Shown: piece after piece, positions 34,559 through 42,910 of the stretch
Layout: the number at the start of each line of letters is the position of its first letter
How positions within the stretch are numbered: the first letter of the stretch is position 1
NCBI GenBank assembly: GCA_039804165.1
Contig: JBDRZZ010000003.1
Coordinates: forward strand, 62,001 to 126,000
Direction of reading: 5' to 3'
Length of the DNA stretch: 64,000 bases
Source of the DNA: a candidate division WOR-3 bacterium
GTDB taxonomy: Bacteria; Hydrothermota; UBA3072
Program-made: the position numbers and the translations under genes
Notes under the pieces: generated by a model
Told to the model about the DNA's origin: nothing
Seen by the model: the letters and a program-made list of their open reading frames with translations, nothing else
Database searches by the model: none

Positions 34559-35348
34559 AGAAAGACCTATTGGAGTTTTTGATTCTGGGATTGGAGGGCT
34601 TACTGTCGTAAAAGAAATCAGGAAAGTTCTCCCCAAAGAAGCGATTATTTATTTTGGAGATAGTGCAAGAGTTCCATATGGGACAAAGTCTAAAGAAACA
34701 ATTTTACGATTTGCAAGAGAAGATGTTAAGTTCCTCCAAAGGTTTAATGTGAAAGTAATTGTTGCAGCGTGTTTTTCTGTTTCTTCAAATGCCTTAGAGG
34801 AACTAAGAAAAGAGACTTCAATTCCAATCATAGGAATGATTGGTCCTGGAATAAATAATATTTTAGAAAAATCATACAAGAAAATCGGAATAATTGGAAC
34901 CCAGGCTACAATCACAAGTAAAACATTTGAAAGAGTGTTAAAGAATAAATTAAAAGGGATAAAAATATACTCTAAAGCTTGTCCCCTTTTTGTTCCTCTT
35001 GTAGAAGAGGGTTGGTTTTCTGGGAAAGTTCCAGAGCTTGTTGCTGAGGAGTATCTTGCTCCTCTTTTAGATAACAATATAGAGGCTTTAATCCTCGCTT
35101 GTACTCATTATCCTTTGCTTTATCCTACTATAAAAAAAATTATCGGCGAGAAAGTTGATATAATTGAACCTGGGAAAGAAGTGGCTATCTTTTTAAAGAA
35201 ATTTTTAGAGAATAATAATTTAATCGGATTTGGAAGAAACTCGCTTTCCTTATATTTTTCTGATATTCCAAGAGACTTTAGAAAGATAATAAAGAATTTC
35301 TTAGGAACTTATCCAAGGAAGATTCATCTTGTAAATGTAGAGAATTAG
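34539..35348 (+). CDS. murI: glutamate racemase
   Basis: Makes D-glutamate for peptidoglycan, 269 residues. The two catalytic cysteines are in VAACFSVSSNA (normally ACNTxS) and LACTHYPLL. GVFDSGIGGLTV and YFGDSARVPYG are the standard N-terminal blocks. The first cysteine motif reads ACFS instead of ACNT, a notable change although the Cys itself is kept. It is coupled to the amidase gene upstream. Confidence 0.93.
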   Translation: MQNLEHKERPIGVFDSGIGGLTVVKEIRKVLPKEAIIYFGDSARVPYGTKSKETILRFAREDVKFLQRFNVKVIVAACFSVSSNALEELRKETSIPIIGMIGPGINNILEKSYKKIGIIGTQATITSKTFERVLKNKLKGIKIYSKACPLFVPLVEEGWFSGKVPELVAEEYLAPLLDNNIEALILACTHYPLLYPTIKKIIGEKVDIIEPGKEVAIFLKKFLENNNLIGFGRNSLSLYFSDIPRDFRKIIKNFLGTYPRKIHLVNVEN

Positions 35349-35399
35349 GTATTATCTTCTCCTCTTTACATTTTTGTAAAAATAAATATTTTTTAATAA

Positions 35400-36419
35400 A
35401 TGAATATTTTAATTGTGGATGATTCAAGGGATGAGTTATTGCTGCTTAAAAGAATCCTAAGCGGTGAGGAGCAAGTCAGTATATATCTAGCAGAAACTGC
35501 AGAAGAAGCTTTTGATATTCTTGGAATAAAAGAAAAGAAGAAAAGAAAAAAAATAGATCTTATTCTAATGGATATAAGAATGCCCAAAGTAGATGGGCTT
35601 GAAGCCTGTAGAATTATAAAGGCAGATGAAGAACTGGGAGAAATACCAATAATAATGGTTACAGGGCAAAAGGATGATGCTCATCTTCAGGCATCTTTTG
35701 AGGTGGGGGCAAATGATTACATAACAAAACCGATAAATAAAATAGAACTTATTTCTCGAGTTCGGTTAGCTTTGAAACTTAAGGAAGAGATAGAAAAAAG
35801 AAAAAAGAGAGAACAGGAACTACTCGAAATCACAAAAAAGTTAGATGAAGCGAATAAGAAGTTAAAACAAATGTCTTACCTTGATGGACTAACCTCTATT
35901 CCAAATCGTCGGTATTTTGAGGAATTCTTTCGTAGGGAATGGAGGCACGCTATTAGGGCTAAAACTCCAATATCACTTATTATGTTTGACATTGATTACT
36001 TTAAAGCTTATAATGATACATATGGGCATTTAAATGGGGATGAGTGCCTTAAAAAGCTCGCTTTTCATATGAGTAGTTTATTGAAAAGACCGAGGGATTT
36101 TCTATGTAGATATGGAGGAGAAGAATTCATCGCAGTTCTTCCTGAGACGGATGAAAGAGGAGCTTTTGAAGTAGCAAGTAGATTTTTAAGGGAAACGGAA
36201 AAATTAAAGATTGCTCATAAAGCTTCAAAAATAAATAAAAATGTTACAATAAGCATAGGAATTGCAACAACAATTCCTACAAGAAAAGGAAAACCAAATA
36301 GATTTGTTGAAGAGGTTGATAAAGCTCTTTATCAAGCAAAACGATCTGGTCGGAATTGTATAAAAATAGCGAAGAGTAAAAAGGAGGTTAAAAGAAGTGG
36401 AGGAAGAGAAAAGAAGTAA
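35400..36419 (+). CDS. PleD-like response regulator-diguanylate cyclase
   Basis: Two-domain protein of 339 residues producing c-di-GMP. REC domain about 1-122: acidic pair VDD near residue 7, phospho-acceptor D58 in LILMDIRMPK, and the Lys of YITKPIN. A coiled-coil linker (about 125-160) leads to a GGDEF domain with active site GGEEF at about residue 239. An RxxD inhibitory site (RPRD) stands five residues before it, so product inhibition is expected. The ATG has no clear ribosome site. The Hpt gene overlaps its end. Confidence 0.93.
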   Translation: MNILIVDDSRDELLLLKRILSGEEQVSIYLAETAEEAFDILGIKEKKKRKKIDLILMDIRMPKVDGLEACRIIKADEELGEIPIIMVTGQKDDAHLQASFEVGANDYITKPINKIELISRVRLALKLKEEIEKRKKREQELLEITKKLDEANKKLKQMSYLDGLTSIPNRRYFEEFFRREWRHAIRAKTPISLIMFDIDYFKAYNDTYGHLNGDECLKKLAFHMSSLLKRPRDFLCRYGGEEFIAVLPETDERGAFEVASRFLRETEKLKIAHKASKINKNVTISIGIATTIPTRKGKPNRFVEEVDKALYQAKRSGRNCIKIAKSKKEVKRSGGREKK

Positions 36420-36723
36420 GAAAATTAAAGTTTATGTTCCAGAATATGCGATGAAACTAATCCCCAACTTTATTGAAAATAGAGAAAGGGATATAAAAAC
36501 AATAGAAAGCTCCTTAGAGAAGGAAGATTTTAAGACAATAGAAAGGATTGGGCATAGCATAAAAGGTTCAGGAGCTACATATGGATTTGAAAAACTATCC
36601 GAAGTTGGAGGGGTTATTGAAGAGTCTGCAAGAAATAAAGATATTGTAAAAATTAAGAACAGTTTAGAAGAAATGAAAAATTATTTAGATAATGTTGAAT
36701 TTGTAAGCGATCAACAAAGTTGA
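36397..36723 (+). CDS. histidine phosphotransfer (Hpt) domain protein
   Basis: A 108-residue four-helix-bundle phosphotransfer protein. The phosphorylatable His is H53 in IGHSIKGSGATYGFEKLSEVGG, the classical Hpt motif. The GTG start at 36397 has AAGGAGG nine bases upstream and overlaps the cyclase by 23 bases. It probably relays phosphate to or from the REC domain of the cyclase; the histidine kinase is not in the window. Confidence 0.88.
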   Translation: MEEEKRSKKIKVYVPEYAMKLIPNFIENRERDIKTIESSLEKEDFKTIERIGHSIKGSGATYGFEKLSEVGGVIEESARNKDIVKIKNSLEEMKNYLDNVEFVSDQQS

Positions 36724-36751
36724 AAAATTTGAGTTTTTTATTTTTAGCCCC

Positions 36752-36779
36752 TTGACTTTATATATAGAATTTCTATAAT
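36752..36779 (+). promoter_or_regulatory. promoter of the PAS-PAS-HD-GYP gene
   Basis: TTGACT (36752-36757), 16-base spacer, TATAAT (36774-36779), 44 bases before the ATG. The leader ends in AAAGGGGGA. Confidence 0.65.
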
Positions 36780-36823
36780 ATAATATTAGAGAAATCCTAT
36801 ATATTTAAGAAAGGGGGATTCTT

Positions 36824-38293
36824 ATGGAAAGAAAGAGGGGGAAAAACCCTCGAAAAAGTAGAAAATTATCAAAAGAAGGTTCTCGCCCCTATGAATCCCA
36901 AGAAGATGTAAAAATAGATAAGTATAACAAAATAATAGCGGATAATGCTCCTTTATTAATTTTTGTCCACAGAAAGAAATTTATTTATGTTAACAAAACA
37001 GCCGAAGATTTTTCTGGTTATTCTTGTAGGGAATTACTTAAAATGAACTTCTGGGATTTTGTTCATCCTGAATTTCAAGATCTTTTTAAGGCAAGAGGTT
37101 TAAAACATCTTAAAGGAGAAAAAGTTCCTTCTTATTATGAGGTTAAAATTATAAGGAAAGATGGGGGAGAAAGGTGGATTGCTTGTGGGAGTAAACATTT
37201 AGAAGATTTTAGGGGAGGCCCTGCTGTTCTTACTTCAGCTATTGATGTGACAGACAAAAAGAAGGCGGAAGAAGAATTAAAAATTCAGAAAAATTATTTT
37301 AAATCTTTGTTTGATAATTCTCCAGTTGCAATAGCTTTACTTGATGTAGATGATAGAGTTTTACAGATTAATAAAAGTTTCCATGAATTATTTAAGTATT
37401 CCTTTGAAGAAGTCAAGGGAAAATACATTCAAGATTTAATATTTCCTAAGAATCTTAGAGAAGAAATGCAGGCTTTTTCGCAAAAGTTGTTAAGAGGAGA
37501 AATAAAAAAACCAGATACTGTAATGAAAGGGAAGAACGGTGAGTTAATAGATGTTCATATTAGCGGAGGTCCTATAAGTGAAGAAGGGAAAATTATCGGG
37601 GTTTTTGCCATATATAATGATATAAGAGAAAGGAAAAGAGCAGAGATTGAGCTTAAAAACAGTGTATGCAAACTAACAGAAATCTTATCCGGAACGGTTG
37701 CAGCCCTTTCGGAAACTGTAGAGAAAAGAGACCATTTTACAGCAGGGCACCAAAGAAGAGTTACTCAACTTGCGATTGCTATAGGGAAAGAAAAAAATCT
37801 TACCAATGACCAATTAAATATTCTTAAAATTGCTAGTGCTCTTCACGATATTGGAAAGATCCATGTCCCAGCAGAAATTTTAAATAAGCCTGTTAATCTT
37901 AGCGAATATGAAATGGCTCTTGTAAGAAATCACGCTCAGGCAGGTTATGAGATATTAAAATCTGTAAATTTTCCAGGTCCTGTAGCAAAAATAGTGTCGC
38001 AACATCATGAGAGGATGGATGGATCTGGATACCCTTATGGGCTTAAAGGAAAAGATATTATGATTGAGGCGAGAATTATAGGGGTTGCTGATGTTGTAGA
38101 AGCAATGAGTTCAAGAAGGCCTTATAGAAGTCCTTATAATATTGAAATTGTTCTAAATGAGATTGAGAAAAACAAAGGAGAGCTTTACGATCCTGAAATA
38201 GTAGAGATTTGTATAAAACTTTTTGAAAATGGATTTAAGTTTAAGGAGATAAGCGTATTTGATAAAGATTTAATTGAAAAATGTAGCTTTTGA
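36824..38293 (+). CDS. PAS-PAS-HD-GYP c-di-GMP phosphodiesterase
   Basis: A 489-residue signalling enzyme expected to hydrolyse c-di-GMP. Residues 1-30 are a Lys/Arg-rich extension. PAS1 (about 38-145) has PLLIFVHRKKFIYVNKTAEDFSGY; PAS2 (about 155-275) has DNSPVAIALLDVDDRVLQINKSF. The HD-GYP domain follows: HFTAGHQRRV, ALHDIGKIHVP with the HD pair, RNHAQAGYEIL, and HHERMDGSGYPYGLKG. No membrane segment, so it is cytoplasmic. It balances the cyclase encoded just upstream, though it has its own promoter. Confidence 0.93.
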   Translation: MERKRGKNPRKSRKLSKEGSRPYESQEDVKIDKYNKIIADNAPLLIFVHRKKFIYVNKTAEDFSGYSCRELLKMNFWDFVHPEFQDLFKARGLKHLKGEKVPSYYEVKIIRKDGGERWIACGSKHLEDFRGGPAVLTSAIDVTDKKKAEEELKIQKNYFKSLFDNSPVAIALLDVDDRVLQINKSFHELFKYSFEEVKGKYIQDLIFPKNLREEMQAFSQKLLRGEIKKPDTVMKGKNGELIDVHISGGPISEEGKIIGVFAIYNDIRERKRAEIELKNSVCKLTEILSGTVAALSETVEKRDHFTAGHQRRVTQLAIAIGKEKNLTNDQLNILKIASALHDIGKIHVPAEILNKPVNLSEYEMALVRNHAQAGYEILKSVNFPGPVAKIVSQHHERMDGSGYPYGLKGKDIMIEARIIGVADVVEAMSSRRPYRSPYNIEIVLNEIEKNKGELYDPEIVEICIKLFENGFKFKEISVFDKDLIEKCSF

Positions 38294-38346
38294 GGTAGAT
38301 AAGGAACTTTTCTTTAGCTCGTTCGTCTTTTATTTTAAGTTACCTC

Positions 38347-38374
38347 TTGACTTATGTAAAATATAACATATGTT
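38347..38374 (+). promoter_or_regulatory. promoter with palindrome before the parvulin operon
   Basis: TTGACT (38347-38352), 16-base spacer, TATGTT (38369-38374). The -10 region lies inside a perfect 14-base palindrome, ATAACATATGTTAT, at 38363-38376, which could be an operator. The ATG at 38402 follows AGGAGGG. Confidence 0.5.
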
Positions 38375-38401
38375 ATCATAAAAAAATCCAGGAGGGATTT
38401 T

Positions 38402-39952
38402 ATGGTGTTTATTTTAATTTTACTAGGACTTTTTTCTTCTAAGCCAAAGGAAAAGCCAGTGGCAATAGTGGGAAGCCAGGAAGTTTTTATGAAGGATATT
38501 CCGGAAGGGAAAACTATTGAGAAATATGTAAGGGATCTTGTTCTCTTTTTTCTTGCAAAAGAAAAAGGTTATGATGATTCTGTGCGGGCAAATGTAGAGG
38601 AGAGATTTAATAGAGAAGTTATTAGAAAGACTTTTAGAGAAAGAATTACAAGACGTGCAGAACCAACACCTTATGAATGTGTAGTCCATTATATAAATTC
38701 TGGTAAGGAGTTGAAGATTCAACTTATCCAAACAGATAAGTTCTCTAACGCTCTTAAGGCTTATTTAGAAATTATGGTGGGAAAGGATTTTGGGAGTGTA
38801 GCTGAGAAATATTCTTCTATTCCGGAATTGAAGGAAGCTAAAGGTGAAATAAAAGAACCTCTAAAATATTCTCCATTTTTACCTGTTACTATTAGAAAGA
38901 TTTTTAATTTAAAGAAAGGAGAGGTTTCATTTCCCATAAAATATGCGAGTTTCTGGAATATAATAAAGGTAATTGATGTTCAACAACATAATGTTTTTGA
39001 TAGAGGTAAAATTAGAGGAGAAATTTCAGGACCGAAAATAAAAGGAGAAGTCTCAAGAGAGAAAGCATCCATTTTTTCTTCCAGGTTAAGAAGACTAATT
39101 GAATGGCTTGTGAATACAAAAATTAATTCTAAAGGGCTTTCTTTTCTTTGGGAGAAAGTAGAATCTCTTGGTAGAGAAGTTTTATTTAGGAAAACAGCTT
39201 GGGGAGAGGAAGAATTAAAAGTTGTTTTAGCGAGAAGTGCTCTTGGAGAATACACAATAAATGATCTAATAGAGGATATAAATGCTGGGAAGATAGATAT
39301 TGCTTTGATAAATAGTGAAAAAGTGGTTGCAGATTTTATAGCGGATTGTATTCGAAATGAGTTTCTTGTTGTTTTCTCTAAGAGGCTTGGGGCTCATAGA
39401 GATCCTTACCTTATTGAAAATTATAATAGAAGTCTTATGAATTCTACGGTAGATTTTTTTAGAAGAAAGGAGATTTTGAGTGTAATTACAGAAAATGACG
39501 ATGAATTAAAGACTTTTTATGAAGCGAATAAAGAAAAATATAGAGTTGAGGAGAAAAGGAAGGTATATTTAATTGAGGTTCAAGAGGAAAAAGAAGCCCA
39601 AGAAATAAGAAGAAAGCTTTTAAGAGGCGCGAAGTTTGAAGTTCTCGCCAAAGAAAGGTCTATTGGTATTGGGAAGAAGAGAGGAGGGGAGGTAGGTTAT
39701 ATTGGAAGGAAGTATAAAGATCTTGGAGAAGTGGCCTTTCTTCTTAAAAAAGGAGAGATTTCTAAACCTTTTAAGACGGAGAAAGGTTGGGCAATTATAA
39801 AAGTTACAGATATAAAAGAAAGTTATATTCAAGAATATTCAAAAGTAAAAGGAACTGTAGCATATGACTACAGAAAACAAAAAGCAGAAGAAATAGAGAA
39901 TGAGTTTTTTGAACGAAATAAAGAACGTATAGGTGTTAAGATCTTTCTCTAA
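38402..39952 (+). CDS. parvulin-type peptidyl-prolyl isomerase, SurA/PrsA-like
   Basis: Exported foldase of 516 residues. A short signal peptide (MVFILILLGLFSS) is followed by a long alpha-helical chaperone region. A complete parvulin domain lies near the C terminus, about residues 385-490: KVYLIEVQEEKEAQEIRRKLLRG with FEVLAKERSIG and GGEVGYIG. An earlier, degenerate parvulin-like segment occurs at about 90-185 (IQLIQTDKFSNALKAYLEI, FGSVAEKYSSIPE). It is the first of three tandem related genes and probably assists outer-membrane protein folding, for example of the giant barrel encoded downstream. Confidence 0.85.
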   Translation: MVFILILLGLFSSKPKEKPVAIVGSQEVFMKDIPEGKTIEKYVRDLVLFFLAKEKGYDDSVRANVEERFNREVIRKTFRERITRRAEPTPYECVVHYINSGKELKIQLIQTDKFSNALKAYLEIMVGKDFGSVAEKYSSIPELKEAKGEIKEPLKYSPFLPVTIRKIFNLKKGEVSFPIKYASFWNIIKVIDVQQHNVFDRGKIRGEISGPKIKGEVSREKASIFSSRLRRLIEWLVNTKINSKGLSFLWEKVESLGREVLFRKTAWGEEELKVVLARSALGEYTINDLIEDINAGKIDIALINSEKVVADFIADCIRNEFLVVFSKRLGAHRDPYLIENYNRSLMNSTVDFFRRKEILSVITENDDELKTFYEANKEKYRVEEKRKVYLIEVQEEKEAQEIRRKLLRGAKFEVLAKERSIGIGKKRGGEVGYIGRKYKDLGEVAFLLKKGEISKPFKTEKGWAIIKVTDIKESYIQEYSKVKGTVAYDYRKQKAEEIENEFFERNKERIGVKIFL

Positions 39953-39968
39953 ATGAAGGGAGGAAATT

Positions 39969-40856
39969 ATGTTAAGAAAGATTGGATTAGTTGTAATAAT
40001 TGTTGGGTGTCTTTTTTCTATCGAGAGTTGCAAAAAGGATAAAGGGCAAAGAGAAAAAATTGTTGCTAAAGTGGGGAAAACTTATCTAACAGTGGATGAC
40101 TTTATAGAAATATACCCTCCTCAACTTCTTATACAAGCTCCTAAGAATTATAGAAAAGCATTAATTGAAAATTGGGTTAATAATGAGATTATATATAGAG
40201 AAGCTTTGAAAAAAGGAGTGCATAAGAGACCAGAAATCCAGAAAAGGATAGATAGGATTAAGAAACAATTGGTTACGACGAGTTACTTACAAGATTTGTT
40301 AGAGAAAGAACAATTTGTTTCTGAGCTTGAGGCAAGAGCTTATTTTGAGAAGCATAAAGAAGAATTTAGCACTGTGATAGAGATATCTCATATATCTTCC
40401 AATTCAAGAGAAAAAGCAGAAAAGATTCTTTCAGAACTTAAATCTGGAAAGAATTTTGCAGAGCTTGCAAAGAAATATTCTACCGATGGAGAGTCTTCTT
40501 CAAATGGAGGATATCTTGGAACTTTTAGAATGGGAGAACTTTCTAATTATCCTCTTTTTGAAAGAGCAGCTTTCTCTCTTAAGAAACCAGGGGAAATATC
40601 CCCTGTTTTAGAGACAGAGTTTAATTATGATATAATAAAATTGCATTCAAGGAAAGAAATTCCTGTAGAATATGAGAAAGTTGCCAATACTATAATCTCT
40701 AAGTTAAGAATTGAAAAAATTCAAACGAGAATAGAGAAATTATCAGATTCTTTAAGGAAGATCTATCCTTATGAGGTATTTCCTGAAGTTTTAGAGGAAG
40801 AGCTGGGCGTTCCATCAGTTTTACCAAAAGAGGAAAAAAGTGAATCTTTGAAGTAA
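39969..40856 (+). CDS. parvulin-type isomerase lipoprotein
   Basis: A 295-residue PrsA-like lipoprotein. The signal peptide ends FSIESC (Cys21), followed by a helical chaperone part with FIEIYPPQLLIQAPKNYRKALI and WVNNEIIYREALKKGV. The rotamase domain lies at about 135-225: ISHISSNSREKAEKILSELKSG, FAELAKKYSTDGESSSNGGYLG and FSLKKPGEISPVLETEFNYDIIK are typical. It is 16 bases after the first parvulin gene with GGGAGG before the ATG. Confidence 0.88.
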   Translation: MLRKIGLVVIIVGCLFSIESCKKDKGQREKIVAKVGKTYLTVDDFIEIYPPQLLIQAPKNYRKALIENWVNNEIIYREALKKGVHKRPEIQKRIDRIKKQLVTTSYLQDLLEKEQFVSELEARAYFEKHKEEFSTVIEISHISSNSREKAEKILSELKSGKNFAELAKKYSTDGESSSNGGYLGTFRMGELSNYPLFERAAFSLKKPGEISPVLETEFNYDIIKLHSRKEIPVEYEKVANTIISKLRIEKIQTRIEKLSDSLRKIYPYEVFPEVLEEELGVPSVLPKEEKSESLK

Positions 40857-40863
40857 ATATGTA

Positions 40864-41973
40864 ATGATTTTATTTTTGTTTTTTGCCTTTGATGGAATAG
40901 CTTGTGTTGTTGATAGAGAGGTAATAACTCGAGAGGAACTGAGATATATTTCTGTCTTTTATCCGGGGATTAGTTCTCAGGTTTTGCTTGAAAAACTTAT
41001 AAATGATAAAATTATTCTTCGGATAGCAGAGGCTGATACTTTAAAAGTAAGTGATGAAGAAATTGCAAAAATGAAGGATGAAATGTTGCTGAATAATCCA
41101 TCCCTTAGTTTTATTCTTAGAGATGAATATCTTGATAAGGTTTATACTGAACAACTAAAAGCCCAGGCTTATTCTAATAAACTGGTCTCTTCAAAGTTTA
41201 GAGAAAAGTTGAAAATCTCTCCCGGAGAGGTGCACAATTTTTACAACACTTATAAAGATTCTTTAAGGATGCCGGAAACTGTTGTTTTTCAAAGATTACA
41301 AATTCCTGTTTTATCTCCCGAGAATGACATTTTTCTTAAAAAGGCGAAACGAATCTTAGATGAGTACATAAAAGGAATGGATTTCTCTTTACTTGTAAAG
41401 AAATATTCTGATGATTTTGCTACAGTTCCTTATGGGGGAAGAATAGGAAGTTTTACTCCTCAAGATATTCCAATCTATTTTGCTCAGGTTCTTAAACTTG
41501 AGGAAGGAGAAGCGGAAATATTTGAGTCTCCTCGGGGCTATCATATTATAAGATTAGAAGGAAAAGATGGAATAAATTTAATTCTCTCGCAGATATTAGT
41601 GGAGGTTAAACTAAAAGAAGAAGAAATCAGAAGAAGAGAAAGAGAAGCTCTTAAGATAAAAGAAAAATGGGAAAAAGGAGATACTACCTTTCCTTATGAA
41701 ATAGAAAGTATGGGGCCTATCCCCCTCAAAGCTCTTACTCCGGAGCTTTTTTCAATAATTGATGCTCTTAAACCTGGAGAAGTGAGTAAACCAATATTGG
41801 AAGGAAGTAAGTTTTATCTTTTTAAGATTGTCAAAAAAGAAGAAAGTAAAGTCCCAGAATTTTCAGAGATAAAGGATAAACTAACTAGTTTGCTTATCCA
41901 GAAAAAAATGTTAAAACTTTTAAGTAAGATTATTGAGGAAGAAAAAAAACACGTTTTTGTAAAGAAATTATAA
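40864..41973 (+). CDS. SurA-like periplasmic chaperone/isomerase
   Basis: A 369-residue exported protein. After a signal peptide (MILFLFFAFDGIACVVD) comes the SurA N-terminal helical segment (ITREELRYISVFYPG, LLEKLINDKIILRIAE). A first parvulin domain spans about 138-235 (FQRLQIPVLSPEND, LLVKKYSDDFATVPYGGRIGSF, FESPRGYHIIRLEG). A second, weaker unit covers about 237-330 (LSQILVEVKLKEEEI, PELFSIIDALKPGEVSKPI). Layout matches SurA with two PPIase repeats. It directly precedes pdxA, and surA-pdxA adjacency is also known in Proteobacteria. Confidence 0.86.
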   Translation: MILFLFFAFDGIACVVDREVITREELRYISVFYPGISSQVLLEKLINDKIILRIAEADTLKVSDEEIAKMKDEMLLNNPSLSFILRDEYLDKVYTEQLKAQAYSNKLVSSKFREKLKISPGEVHNFYNTYKDSLRMPETVVFQRLQIPVLSPENDIFLKKAKRILDEYIKGMDFSLLVKKYSDDFATVPYGGRIGSFTPQDIPIYFAQVLKLEEGEAEIFESPRGYHIIRLEGKDGINLILSQILVEVKLKEEEIRRREREALKIKEKWEKGDTTFPYEIESMGPIPLKALTPELFSIIDALKPGEVSKPILEGSKFYLFKIVKKEESKVPEFSEIKDKLTSLLIQKKMLKLLSKIIEEEKKHVFVKKL

Positions 41974-42001
41974 ATTGAATATATATATTTTGTTCTGAGC
42001 A

Positions 42002-42910
42002 ATGATTGGAATAACCTTAGGGGATCCAGGAGGAATTGGTATTGAGGTTACTCTCAAAGCTCTTTCTAATTTTAAAGAAGGGCGCTTTATCCTTTTTGGG
42101 AATGAGAGAGCCTTGGAATATTATTCAAAAAAGTTAAGCCTAAAGATTCCTAAGAACGCTGAAATATGGAATATTAAGGGTGATTTTTTTATAGGGGAGA
42201 TTAATCCAAATAATGGAGAAGTTGCTTATAACTCCATAATGGAAGCAATAAAAGCTGTAAAAAATGGAATGTGTAATGCAATTGTAACAGCTCCTATAAA
42301 TAAGAAAGCTCTTCAACTTGCAGGCTTTGATTATCCTGGACATACAGAAATTCTTGCAAGAAATTTTTCTTGCGAAGATTTTGCGATGATGATGGTTTCT
42401 GAGGAGATGAAGATAGTATTTGTCACCACCCATATCCCTTTATCTTCTGTTTCTCTAACTCTTTCGAAAGAAAAAATTATAAAAAAGACAAAATTGGCTT
42501 ATAAATATCTTAAACTTTATTGGGGTTTAGAGAATCCATCTTTTGGAGTTCTTGCCTTAAATCCACATAAAGGGGATGAAGGTCTTTTTGGGAGGGAAGA
42601 GGAGGAGGTGATAAAACCTGCGATAGAAGAATTGAGGATGGAAGGAGTTAATATAGAAGGTCCTTTTCCCTCCGATACGTATTGGATTTCTCAGAGAAAG
42701 GACTGCACAGTTGCTCTTTATCATGATCAAGGGATGATTCCATTTAAATTAAAGAGTTATGGTAAAGGGGTAAATATTACCTTAGGGCTTCCGATTCCTC
42801 GAACCTCTCCTGATCATGGAACAGCTTTTGATATAGCTGGGAAAGGAGTGGCTAATCCCGGGAGTATGAAAGAAGCTATAAAATTAGCTTTGAAGATAGC
42901 AGATGTTTGA
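42002..42910 (+). CDS. pdxA: 4-hydroxythreonine-4-phosphate dehydrogenase
   Basis: Oxidises 4-phosphohydroxy-L-threonine in the DXP-dependent vitamin B6 pathway, the same precursor pool as DXS. The 302 residues begin IGITLGDPGGIGIEV. Metal-ligand histidines are in FDYPGHTEI, near the LNPHKGDEG block, and in ALYHDQGMIPFK. PRTSPDHGTAFDIAG closes the active site. It is somewhat shorter than the E. coli enzyme. The end overlaps the SprA-like start by eight bases. Confidence 0.95.
   Translation: MIGITLGDPGGIGIEVTLKALSNFKEGRFILFGNERALEYYSKKLSLKIPKNAEIWNIKGDFFIGEINPNNGEVAYNSIMEAIKAVKNGMCNAIVTAPINKKALQLAGFDYPGHTEILARNFSCEDFAMMMVSEEMKIVFVTTHIPLSSVSLTLSKEKIIKKTKLAYKYLKLYWGLENPSFGVLALNPHKGDEGLFGREEEEVIKPAIEELRMEGVNIEGPFPSDTYWISQRKDCTVALYHDQGMIPFKLKSYGKGVNITLGLPIPRTSPDHGTAFDIAGKGVANPGSMKEAIKLALKIADV

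Noticed and set aside
35365-35380. TTTACA-TTTT-TGTAAA hairpin after murI as a terminator
   Set aside because: The stem is short and AT-rich and is followed by A residues instead of a T-run.
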